Positions 1 to 5,696 of a stretch of DNA of 7,110 nt are shown piece by piece; positions within the stretch are counted from its first letter, which is position 1; each line of letters begins with the position of its first letter. The translations under genes and the position numbers were made by a program. The notes below the pieces were generated by a model that saw nothing but the letters and a program-made list of their open reading frames with translations, was not told the DNA's origin and did not search any database. The stretch is from an uncultured Collinsella sp. (GTDB taxonomy: Bacteria; Actinomycetota; Coriobacteriia; Coriobacteriales; Coriobacteriaceae): the NCBI GenBank assembly GCA_902495945.1, contig CABUZD010000090.1, forward strand, positions 1-7,110, given 5' to 3'.

Positions 1-121
1 GCCGTCTTCCAGCATACACGAGGCCTCGCGCGCCCCGTTTGGTTTATCGTGTAATAACTTATGTCCATCCTGCCCCGACGGCACATCCGCCGTCCGGCAC
101 GACATACCTGGAGGTCAATAT
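1..121 (+). promoter_or_regulatory. Upstream region and ribosome site of the penicillin-binding protein gene
   Basis: This is non-coding leader for the gene starting at 122. A perfect GGAGGT at 110-115 lies 6 bases before the ATG, which fixes that start. A 6-bp hairpin (GACGGC at 77-82 pairing with GCCGTC at 89-94) lies in the leader. An AT-rich TAATAA at 52-57 is the best -10 candidate, but I see no convincing -35 at the right distance, so the promoter call is weak. No open gene from the left can be supported. Confidence 0.45.
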
Positions 122-2320
122 ATGGGTCCTCGCCAACGACAGGGACACAGCCGTTCAAAGACGCATGCCCTGCCCATAATCCTGCTCTCGTTTTTGGGCT
201 TTTTGCTTATCGCGGGCGTGGCATTTGGCATCGGCATGGTCGGCAACGTTAACCGCTGGCTGTCCGATCTGCCCGACTACACCGACGCCAACGCGTATCT
301 GGTGAGCGAGCCCACCGAGATCGTCGACTGCAACGGCAACAAGATCGCGAGCTTCTACACGCAAAACCGCAAGTCCATCACCAAGGACGAGGTCTCCCCC
401 TACGTGCTGCAGGGCACCGTTGACGTCGAGGACGAGCGCTTCTACGAGCACGGCGGTATCGACCTGTGGGGTATCGCGCGTGCTGCGGTGGCAACCCTCG
501 GCGGCGGGCACGAAGGCGCCTCGACTATCACCCAGCAGCTGGTGCGCAACACCATTCTGCAGGAGGAGCAGTTCGACTCGACCATCGAGCGTAAGGTGCG
601 CGAGGCCTACATCGCCATCAAGATGGAGGACATGTACTCCAAAGACGAGATCCTCATGATGTACCTCAACACCATCTATTACGGTCACGGCGCCTACGGC
701 ATCGAGGCCGCAGCCGAGACCTACCTGTCCAAGAGCGCCGCCGACCTCACCCTGAGCGAGGCCGCGCTGCTCATCGGCCTTCCCAACTCGCCTTCGCAGT
801 ACGACCCCACGGTCAACCCCGACCTGGCACTGTCTCGCCGCAACAAGGTTCTCGACAACATGCTGCGCCTGGGCCACATCACCCAGGAGGAGCACGATGC
901 CGCACAGGCCGAGCCCATCACCCTCAACGTGACCGAGATTTCGGGCAGCGGCGTCGACGTATACTCGCAGCCCTACTTTGTCGCCTATGTTAAGCAGCTG
1001 CTGGAGCAGGAGTTCTCGACCGACGTGCTCTTTAAGGGCGGCCTGACCGTCAAGACCACCATCGACCCCACGATGCAGCAGGTGGCAGAGAATGCCGTCC
1101 GCGAGCAGCTCGACACGCTCTCACTCGACGGCCTGGACATGGGCATGGTCGTCGTCGACCCCAAGACCGGCTACATCAAGTGCATGGTGGGCGGCTATGA
1201 CTACAACGCCGACGAGAACCACGTAAACCATGCTACGGCCAAGCGTCCCGTCGGCTCCACCTTTAAGGCCTTTACGCTGGCAACTGCCATCCAAAACGGC
1301 ATGAACCCCAACGTCACCCTCAACTGCAACTCGCCGCTCAAGGCCAAGGGCACCACGACCGAGGTCCAAAACTACGCCAACCATAGCTATGGCAACATCA
1401 CGCTTAAGCAGGCGACGGCATACTCCTCCAACACCGGCTACATCCAGGTGGCGGAAGCCGTCGGCAACAGCAAGATCATCTCGCTCGTCAAAAAGCTCGG
1501 CATCGATCCCGCCAAGGACAACATCGAGGACGTTCCCGTCATGACCCTCGGCACCGGCTCGATCTCGCCGCTCGAGATGGCCGCCGCCTACGCGACGTTT
1601 GCCAACGGCGGCTACTATCGCCAGCCGATCGCCATCACTGAGATTGACTCTCGTACCGGTTCGGTGCTGTACCAGCACACCGACAATCCCTCACAGGTAC
1701 TTACCGAGGGCGAGGCCGCCGCGGTCACCGATGTTCTGTCCGGCGTCATGAAGGGCGGCGGTACGGGTGCTGCCGGCGCCCTGAGCGTCAACCAGCCCTA
1801 TGCCGGCAAGACGGGCACCACCGACAACACCACCAACCTGTGGTTCTGCGGCTATACCCCGCAGCTGGCGTGCGCCCTGTGGACCGGCTATTCCGCGGGC
1901 GAGATTCCCATCCAAAAATACGGCACAGACCTGCTGGGCGACAGCACCAACCTGCCTGTCTTTAAGCGGTTTATGAACACCGTTCTGACCGGTACCGAGC
2001 GCGAGGAGTTTGCGACCGGAACGGCGCCCACCTACAAGAACAACAGCGTCTGGAAGTTCTACGGCACCAACAACACCAAGAAGACGGAGAACGACGACAA
2101 GGACGAGAACGAGGACGAAGAGGAAACCACCACAACGACTACCACGACGACCACGACCACCGAGACCACGGGCGGCGACACCACCGGCGGCACCGGAACG
2201 ACCGGTGGCTCGACGGGCGGCTCCACTGGTGGTTCGACCGGCGGCGATGGCGGCACGCCTACGCCCACGCCTACGCCCACTCCCGACCCCTCGCCCACGC
2301 CTGACGATACGGTCGGCTAG
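122..2320 (+). CDS. Class A penicillin-binding protein (bifunctional transglycosylase/transpeptidase)
   Basis: This membrane-anchored enzyme polymerises lipid II into glycan strands and cross-links their peptides on the outer face of the cytoplasmic membrane. The 732-residue protein has a short basic cytoplasmic N-terminus and one membrane segment at about 17-40. The family 51 glycosyltransferase domain follows at about 65-240, with EDERFYEH at 103-110 (E103 the likely catalytic Glu), GASTITQQL at 132-140, RKVREAYIA near 157-165 and ILMMYLNTIYYG at 177-188. The transpeptidase domain spans about 335-620, with SxxK as STFK at 379-382 (S379 the acyl-enzyme serine and beta-lactam target), SSN at 435-437 and KTG at 563-565. 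All catalytic motifs are present, so it should be active. After about 650 comes a low-complexity tail: acidic 656-668, twelve Thr at 669-680, GGST repeats, then Pro-Thr repeats to the end. The start has a GGAGGT 6 bases upstream. The gene looks monocistronic, ending at a terminator. The family (PBP1A/PonA-like) is certain; a specific symbol is not. Confidence 0.96.
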   Translation: MGPRQRQGHSRSKTHALPIILLSFLGFLLIAGVAFGIGMVGNVNRWLSDLPDYTDANAYLVSEPTEIVDCNGNKIASFYTQNRKSITKDEVSPYVLQGTVDVEDERFYEHGGIDLWGIARAAVATLGGGHEGASTITQQLVRNTILQEEQFDSTIERKVREAYIAIKMEDMYSKDEILMMYLNTIYYGHGAYGIEAAAETYLSKSAADLTLSEAALLIGLPNSPSQYDPTVNPDLALSRRNKVLDNMLRLGHITQEEHDAAQAEPITLNVTEISGSGVDVYSQPYFVAYVKQLLEQEFSTDVLFKGGLTVKTTIDPTMQQVAENAVREQLDTLSLDGLDMGMVVVDPKTGYIKCMVGGYDYNADENHVNHATAKRPVGSTFKAFTLATAIQNGMNPNVTLNCNSPLKAKGTTTEVQNYANHSYGNITLKQATAYSSNTGYIQVAEAVGNSKIISLVKKLGIDPAKDNIEDVPVMTLGTGSISPLEMAAAYATFANGGYYRQPIAITEIDSRTGSVLYQHTDNPSQVLTEGEAAAVTDVLSGVMKGGGTGAAGALSVNQPYAGKTGTTDNTTNLWFCGYTPQLACALWTGYSAGEIPIQKYGTDLLGDSTNLPVFKRFMNTVLTGTEREEFATGTAPTYKNNSVWKFYGTNNTKKTENDDKDENEDEEETTTTTTTTTTTTETTGGDTTGGTGTTGGSTGGSTGGSTGGDGGTPTPTPTPTPDPSPTPDDTVG

Positions 2321-2343
2321 AAATTCATCCGGCCATTAGCAAC

Positions 2344-2384
2344 AAGGCCCCCGAGCAGCTTATTAAACTGCTCGGGGGCCTTTT
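2344..2384 (+). terminator. Intrinsic terminator of the penicillin-binding protein gene
   Basis: A perfect 13-bp GC-rich stem (GGCCCCCGAGCAG at 2346-2358 with CTGCTCGGGGGCC at 2368-2380) has a 9-base loop and gains two A-T pairs at its base. TTTT follows at 2381-2384. It begins 23 bases after the stop codon at 2318-2320. On the opposite strand the trailing sequence is only weakly T-rich, so it mainly serves the + strand. Confidence 0.93.
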
Positions 2385-2427
2385 AGTTTAAAGCGACCTG
2401 GTGGACGGTCTTTATACCGGCAAACAA

Positions 2428-2460
2428 TATAGGGGGTACCGACCAACGTCGATACCCCCT
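2428..2460 (-). terminator. Likely intrinsic terminator of argR
   Basis: AGGGGGTA at 2431-2438 pairs with TACCCCCT at 2453-2460. After one mismatch the stem continues for 4 more pairs to a 4-base loop at 2444-2447. Read on the - strand the hairpin is followed by TATATTGTTTG, a moderately T-rich tail, whereas on the + strand no T run follows. It lies about 50 bases past the argR stop, so it most likely ends argR transcription. With the 2344-2384 hairpin it insulates the two convergent genes. Confidence 0.75.
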
Positions 2461-2509
2461 TACAAGCCACCATGTCACGCACACAGTGCCGAGCGCACGA
2501 CCCGCACGC

Positions 2510-2947
2510 CTACTTGCGAGAATTGCTCAGCTTATTGATCAGCGCCTCAAGACGCTCGCCGTCCTCGGCCGTCTGGGCAATAACCAAAATCGTATCGTTG
2601 CCGGCAAGCGAGCCAAGCACATCGGGCAACTCTGCCGCATCAACGGCGGCAGCGATGCCGGAAGCCGTGCCAGGCTGAGCCTTAATCATAACCAGATTAT
2701 CGGTACGTAGAACGCCCGTTACGAGCTCGGAAACCATACGCTGTAGGTGCAGGTCCTCTGCCAGAACATAGATGCCCTCAGGGAGCTTACGCAGCCCCAT
2801 GTCGGCAATATCGCGAGAGACAGTCGCCTGCGTGCAGTCAAAGCCCATAGCACGAAGCTCATCGACCAGCACGCGCTGCGTACGGACGTCCTTATTGCGC
2901 ACAATATCTCTAATGGCATCCTGGCGCCCATTGCGTTTTTTAGCCAT
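2510..2947 (-). CDS. argR: Arginine repressor ArgR
   Basis: This is the DNA-binding regulator that represses arginine biosynthesis (and often activates catabolism) when arginine is bound; the family works as a hexamer. The 145-residue protein has the usual two parts. The N-terminal winged helix, about 1-70, carries TQATVSRDI at 39-47 (the recognition-helix signature with S44 and R45). The C-terminal oligomerisation and arginine-binding domain, about 75-145, carries GTASGIAAAVDAA and then AGNDTILVIA. That last motif is AGDDTI in well-studied members, so the first Asp is Asn here (residue 117). The frame stays open to 2980, but I place the start at the ATG at 2947 because GGAGAGAGGG lies 5 bases upstream and the family begins with a short basic segment before the helices. 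No arginine pathway gene is in view, so its targets are elsewhere. It ends at a terminator, convergent with the penicillin-binding protein gene. Confidence 0.95.
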   Translation of the reverse strand: MAKKRNGRQDAIRDIVRNKDVRTQRVLVDELRAMGFDCTQATVSRDIADMGLRKLPEGIYVLAEDLHLQRMVSELVTGVLRTDNLVMIKAQPGTASGIAAAVDAAELPDVLGSLAGNDTILVIAQTAEDGERLEALINKLSNSRK

Positions 2948-2952
2948 ACAAA

Positions 2953-2962
2953 CCCTCTCTCC
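2953..2962 (-). promoter_or_regulatory. Ribosome binding site that sets the argR start
   Basis: On the - strand GGAGAGAGGG ends 5 bases before the ATG at 2947. The possible upstream start at 2980 would add 11 residues unlike the family (including Pro-Pro and Cys) and has no comparable site. This decides for the 145-residue form. Confidence 0.8.
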
Positions 2963-2980
2963 AAAAGATGGCGGAGACAA

Positions 2981-2995
2981 TCAATCAGTGATTGA
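2981..2995. promoter_or_regulatory. Small palindrome upstream of argR, possible operator
   Basis: TCAATCA at 2981-2987 and TGATTGA at 2989-2995 form a perfect 7-bp inverted repeat around one central G. It lies 34 bases upstream of the argR ATG, where an autoregulatory operator could sit. A TGAAT half-site like those in ARG boxes overlaps its right arm (2993-2997). The match to a full 18-bp ARG box is poor, so the regulator is not assigned. Confidence 0.4.
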
Positions 2996-3035
2996 ATAGT
3001 TTAACGCTATTTGAAGGCTTTTGTGTATAAGAACG

Positions 3036-3073
3036 CATTTCGAAACAATTCTATGCAAGTTTGTTTCGAAATG
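3036..3073. repeat. Perfect 13-bp inverted repeat with TTTCGAAA cores
   Basis: CATTTCGAAACAA at 3036-3048 is exactly repeated in inverted form as TTGTTTCGAAATG at 3061-3073, separated by 12 bases. Each arm contains the 8-bp palindrome TTTCGAAA, and the two cores are 26 bp apart from centre to centre. It begins 6 bases past the TAA at 3080-3082 that closes the glycosyltransferase remnant and about 90 bases upstream of argR. On the - strand it is followed by CGTTCTTATACAC: no clean T run, but a -10-like TATACA at 3024-3029. It could be a tandem operator controlling argR or a weak terminator; I favour the operator. Confidence 0.6.
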
Positions 3074-3079
3074 AGCCGT

Positions 3080-3409
3080 TTAGGCGGTTTTTGCGCCCGT
3101 CCGGTTAAGAAAAGCTGCCAGATGCGTACACATCACGCAGCGCGCGGGCTTGGCGCTGGCGATCGGCCCAAACAACAGACCAAGTCCCCGATGGTTATCC
3201 TTGAGCGCGGCGACCATCTGACGGGTTCGAGGCGCCTCGAGCATATCACGCATGCGGGCGGAACGCTCGATTGACGACACCCCATGCGGGCTCAGACACA
3301 AATTCTCGATGCAGGCGACCAGTCCAGCAAAGTAGAACTTTTGGCTTGCCAGCTTGAGCCGACCACCGCTATCTGCTTCCGAGAGTGAGTCCGCAAGCTC
3401 GTCGAGCGC
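3080..3409 (-). pseudogene. Detached 3' part of the family 2 glycosyltransferase gene
   Basis: After the TGA at 3410-3412 the same reading frame continues for 109 codons to a TAA at 3080-3082. The translated sequence starts ALDELADSLSEADSGG and ends in a Lys/Arg/Cys-rich segment, AAFLNRTGAKTA. Codon use still looks like coding sequence, with many C- or G-ending codons, so it appears to be the C-terminal third of the upstream protein rather than random open frame. With it the product would be 346 residues counting the stop position, a normal size for these enzymes. A TTG at 3301 opens a 73-codon piece, but I see no reason to think it is translated alone. Confidence 0.65.
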
Positions 3410-4120
3410 TCAAGTGTCATCGGATATCCTGGCATACATGGTGGGATCAAAGGCATCTGTAAGCTTAGGTGCCACCGCGTGGAAACAAGCGTCGCCGCAG
3501 CCGGAAACGAATCGTGCCTGCGAGAGCGCATAAGCCATAAACTCAACCGTACGGTACGCCTTGCCACGCGACAGGCATGCCTCAAACAGCGGACGGCTAT
3601 ACATCACGCCAGAGGTCTGAGCGACTAGGCCGCCCAAAATCAACTGGGGCAGCCCAGTCACCATAGAAGACTCGTCTTCTATGGCAATAGAGGCAGCATC
3701 CAAGACGCGCGAATGGCGCTCTCGATGTGCATCATAGCGGTCGAGCGACACCGTGGGGAACACTATGTCTGCGGCGGTATCGCACGCGATATCGACCATC
3801 TTGGAAAGGGACTGCGGAGCAAACCACTCATCGGCGTTCTTAGCGATGATCTGAGAGCCACGCGAGGCAGCAAAACCGGCACGAAGGCAAGCACCGCGCT
3901 TCGCGTCCTCGACGTCAATCAAATCAATATGGATGTCCCTGTCGGCAGCAACTTGAAGCGAATGGCGCACACCGGGCGCAGCATCGCGGCAGACAACGAC
4001 AATCTGCAAATCGTAGAGGTCTTGGTTCTGGATACTCTCGAGCGCACGCATCGCATAGCTGGGCGAACCTTCTACCACAAGAATCACCGAAAGTCGCGGA
4101 TGCGAGCCACGTCGAACCAA
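3410..4120 (-). CDS. Family 2 glycosyltransferase, probably truncated by a nonsense codon
   Basis: Enzymes of this fold transfer sugars from nucleotide sugars to surface glycans or lipids; the substrate here is unknown. The 236-residue product shows the family opening strand LSVILVVEGS at 10-19, then RALESIQNQDLYDLQIVVV at 25-43, equivalent to the usual segment of that kind in the GT-A nucleotide-binding half. GFAASRGSQIIAKNADEWFAPQSL spans 82-105. The DxD-type motif is NADEW at 95-99, with Asn in place of the first Asp, so activity is uncertain even before the truncation. There is no membrane segment. Translation stops at TGA 3410-3412, while the frame stays open downstream to 3080. The start is the TTG at 4120, the only standard start after an upstream in-frame stop, with GAGAGGA 8 bases before it. 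It lies about 160 bases after truA. It may be an inactivated gene in this strain. Confidence 0.75.
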   Translation of the reverse strand: MVRRGSHPRLSVILVVEGSPSYAMRALESIQNQDLYDLQIVVVCRDAAPGVRHSLQVAADRDIHIDLIDVEDAKRGACLRAGFAASRGSQIIAKNADEWFAPQSLSKMVDIACDTAADIVFPTVSLDRYDAHRERHSRVLDAASIAIEDESSMVTGLPQLILGGLVAQTSGVMYSRPLFEACLSRGKAYRTVEFMAYALSQARFVSGCGDACFHAVAPKLTDAFDPTMYARISDDT

Positions 4121-4121
4121 G

Positions 4122-4163
4122 TTATCCGTCCTCTCGACAGCAATGAATCAAATCGTGGTTCAT
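4122..4163 (-). other. Possible 13-codon leader ORF before the glycosyltransferase
   Basis: An ATG at 4163 opens MNHDLIHCCREDG and ends in TAA at 4122-4124, one base before the TTG start at 4120. This close spacing would allow translational coupling. The ribosome site before the ATG is poor (GGGGTG), and there is no homology that I recognise, so it may be chance. The rest of the gap up to truA (4164-4281) shows no gene and no clear terminator, only a 5-bp inverted repeat (TGCAC, 2 bases, GTGCA) at 4225-4236. Confidence 0.25.
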
Positions 4164-4281
4164 GGTACACCCCGGCAATAAAAGCAATGAGACACCGGTT
4201 GTATTGCACGCCAAGAACAGATGTTGCACACGTGCAGCCCACAGATGACAGGTGCCGACGAACGGCGCGTCGAGCCCTCCC

Positions 4282-5106
4282 CTAGTCGAGCACGACAAGC
4301 TCGGCGGGATCGTAATCCACGCCCATAAACGTAAGGCCGCAGGCAGGAGCCGTGGGACCCGCAGCGGTGCGATCGCAAGCATCGATGACCTCGCGCATCC
4401 ACTCGGGTTCACGGCGATGCATGCCAATCTCGACAAGCGTGCCCACGATCGTGCGGACCATCGAATGCAGAAACGCATTGCCCTCGATGGTAAACGTCAG
4501 GATGTCCTCGCCAAACGCAACCTCATGGCCAAACTCGGCACGCATCACGCAGCGATGCGTGGGCTTGCCAACGGCCGAGGCAACCTTGCAAAAGCTTTTA
4601 AAGTCCTGCTCGCCCAGCAGCGCGGGGCAGGCAGCAGACATAGCCTCAACATCCAAGGGATAGCGATGCCACCACACGGCACCGCGGGACAGCACGGGGC
4701 GCGCATCTCGATCGGCAATACGGTACGTATACGTACGGGAACGCGCGTCAAAACGTGCAGAAAAGCCTTTACGGGCCTTGTAGACCTCGTTTATGGCGAT
4801 ATCTTTGGGCAGCAGGGCATCCATAGCACGCAGCCACCTACGGCGCGTACAAGCGAGTTCAGCGTCCGTTACGGGCACGCTGATGTACTGAGCCACGGCA
4901 TGCACGCCGGCATCGGTACGACCCGCGCACGTCAGATCGATCGGACGACGAAGCAGCGTCTCGATGGCTCGACGTAGCTCACCCGCAACCGTCGTCTGTC
5001 CCGGCTGCTCGGCAAATCCGCTATACGGCGAGCCATCATAGGCCACGCGAAATACAAGGGTGGCATCGAGCTCGGGAATCGAATTGAAATCAGACGGCGC
5101 AGTCAT
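4282..5106 (-). CDS. truA: tRNA pseudouridine(38-40) synthase TruA
   Basis: The enzyme isomerises uridines 38, 39 and 40 in the anticodon stem of many tRNAs to pseudouridine in the cytoplasm. The 274-residue protein carries the family signature CAGRTDAGVHA, in which Asp65 is the catalytic nucleophile, about residues 60-70. RVAYDGSPYSGFAEQP near the N-terminus, FSARFDARSRTYTYRI at about 115-130 and the late segment FLHSMVRTIVGTLVEIG are all typical of TruA. The length is slightly above the usual 245-270. The frame is open to a TTG at 5121, but the ATG at 5106 has GGGAG 5 bases upstream and is preferred. It follows rplQ in the usual order but lies behind a strong terminator at 5142-5172, which leaves about 35 bases before the start and little room for its own promoter. 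Confidence 0.95.
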   Translation of the reverse strand: MTAPSDFNSIPELDATLVFRVAYDGSPYSGFAEQPGQTTVAGELRRAIETLLRRPIDLTCAGRTDAGVHAVAQYISVPVTDAELACTRRRWLRAMDALLPKDIAINEVYKARKGFSARFDARSRTYTYRIADRDARPVLSRGAVWWHRYPLDVEAMSAACPALLGEQDFKSFCKVASAVGKPTHRCVMRAEFGHEVAFGEDILTFTIEGNAFLHSMVRTIVGTLVEIGMHRREPEWMREVIDACDRTAAGPTAPACGLTFMGVDYDPAELVVLD

Positions 5107-5111
5107 GGGCG

Positions 5112-5116
5112 CTCCC
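5112..5116 (-). promoter_or_regulatory. Ribosome binding site that sets the truA start
   Basis: GGGAG on the - strand sits 5 bases before the ATG at 5106. The alternative TTG at 5121 has only T-rich sequence in front of it. This supports the 274-residue form. Confidence 0.7.
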
Positions 5117-5141
5117 AACAAACAAGTAACGGTATCGCGAC

Positions 5142-5172
5142 AAAAAAAGAGGGGTACGCGAACGTACCCCTC
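5142..5172 (-). terminator. Intrinsic terminator with UUCG loop after rplQ
   Basis: On the - strand GAGGGGTACG pairs perfectly with CGTACCCCTC (10 bp; arms at 5163-5172 and 5149-5158) around the tetraloop TTCG, and seven T follow at 5142-5148. It lies 26 bases past the rplQ stop and should end most transcripts of the ribosomal protein operon. Any read-through would run into truA. Confidence 0.95.
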
Positions 5173-5198
5173 GAATATAGCCTATGCAGACGGAATGT

Positions 5199-5666
5199 CT
5201 ACTCAGCGGTCTCCTCAGCAGGAGCCTCCTCGACAGCCTCGACCTTCTTGGGAGCAGCGGCCTTCTTGGGGGCCGGAGCAGCCTTCTTGGCCTTAGGCGT
5301 GCAAGGCTCGGTGACGAGCTCCATGATAACGATGGGAGCGTTATCACCCTTGCGGTTGCCGAGCTTCATGATGCGGGTGTAACCGCCGTTGCGGTCCTGC
5401 CACATACCCTGAGCAGCCTTGTCGAAGATCTCGGCAACGAGCTGCTTATCGCCGAGCTTGGCGATAGCCAGACGACGAGAGTGCAGGTCGCCCTTCTTGG
5501 CCCAAGTGATGATCGGATCGACGACCGAACGCAGCGCCTTAGCGCGGGTCTCGGTGGTCTTGATGCGGTCGTTCTCGAAGAGGGCCTTAGCAAGGCTCTT
5601 CTTCATGGCCTTGGTGTGGCTCGCATCGGTGCCGAGCTTCAGGCCCTTCTTAACGTTGTGACGCAT
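5199..5666 (-). CDS. rplQ: 50S ribosomal protein L17
   Basis: L17 is a structural protein of the large ribosomal subunit that lies near the peptide exit tunnel. The 155-residue product opens with the diagnostic MRHNVKKGLKLGTDASHTKAM and keeps family segments such as RIKTTETRAKALRSVVDPIITWAKKGD (about 35-60) and the closing strand of the core near 111-118. The core ends near residue 119. The remaining 36 residues form a tail rich in Lys, Ala and Pro that turns acidic (AVEEAPAEETAE), an extension often seen in actinobacterial L17. It contains three DNA copies of CCTTCTTGG (5243, 5261, 5282). GAGGAG lies 10 bases before the ATG. The gene starts 30 bases after the rpoA stop, as part of one operon. 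Confidence 0.97.
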   Translation of the reverse strand: MRHNVKKGLKLGTDASHTKAMKKSLAKALFENDRIKTTETRAKALRSVVDPIITWAKKGDLHSRRLAIAKLGDKQLVAEIFDKAAQGMWQDRNGGYTRIMKLGNRKGDNAPIVIMELVTEPCTPKAKKAAPAPKKAAAPKKVEAVEEAPAEETAE

Positions 5667-5696
5667 GGTCTAGTTTCTCCTCAAATATGCGAAGCA

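Noticed and set aside
1..15. Possible divergent gene starting with ATG at 15 on the - strand (MLEDG)
   Set aside because: Only five codons fit in the window, so it cannot be supported.
155..895. 246-codon - strand frame opposite the penicillin-binding protein
   Set aside because: It mirrors the codon bias of the gene on the other strand; the real gene has every catalytic motif.
3036..3073. CRISPR repeat or transposon end
   Set aside because: There are only two inverted arms, no direct-repeat series, no transposase and no target duplication.
3410..3412. Selenocysteine or programmed read-through at the TGA
   Set aside because: The family has no selenocysteine at such a place, only a short GCTCG-A-CGAGC hairpin follows, and the context is not a known read-through signal. 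A nonsense mutation is simpler.
3292..3585. 97-codon - strand frame overlapping the glycosyltransferase end
   Set aside because: It is in a different frame from the glycosyltransferase, and the continuation after the TGA lies in the original frame, so no frameshift is needed.
3713..4285. 190-codon + strand frame opposite the glycosyltransferase
   Set aside because: The - strand frame has glycosyltransferase features, while this one shows none and has no ribosome site.
4252..4977. 241-codon + strand frame opposite truA
   Set aside because: It is antisense to a clear TruA with its catalytic motif, has no ribosome site and its translation is not like any family I know.
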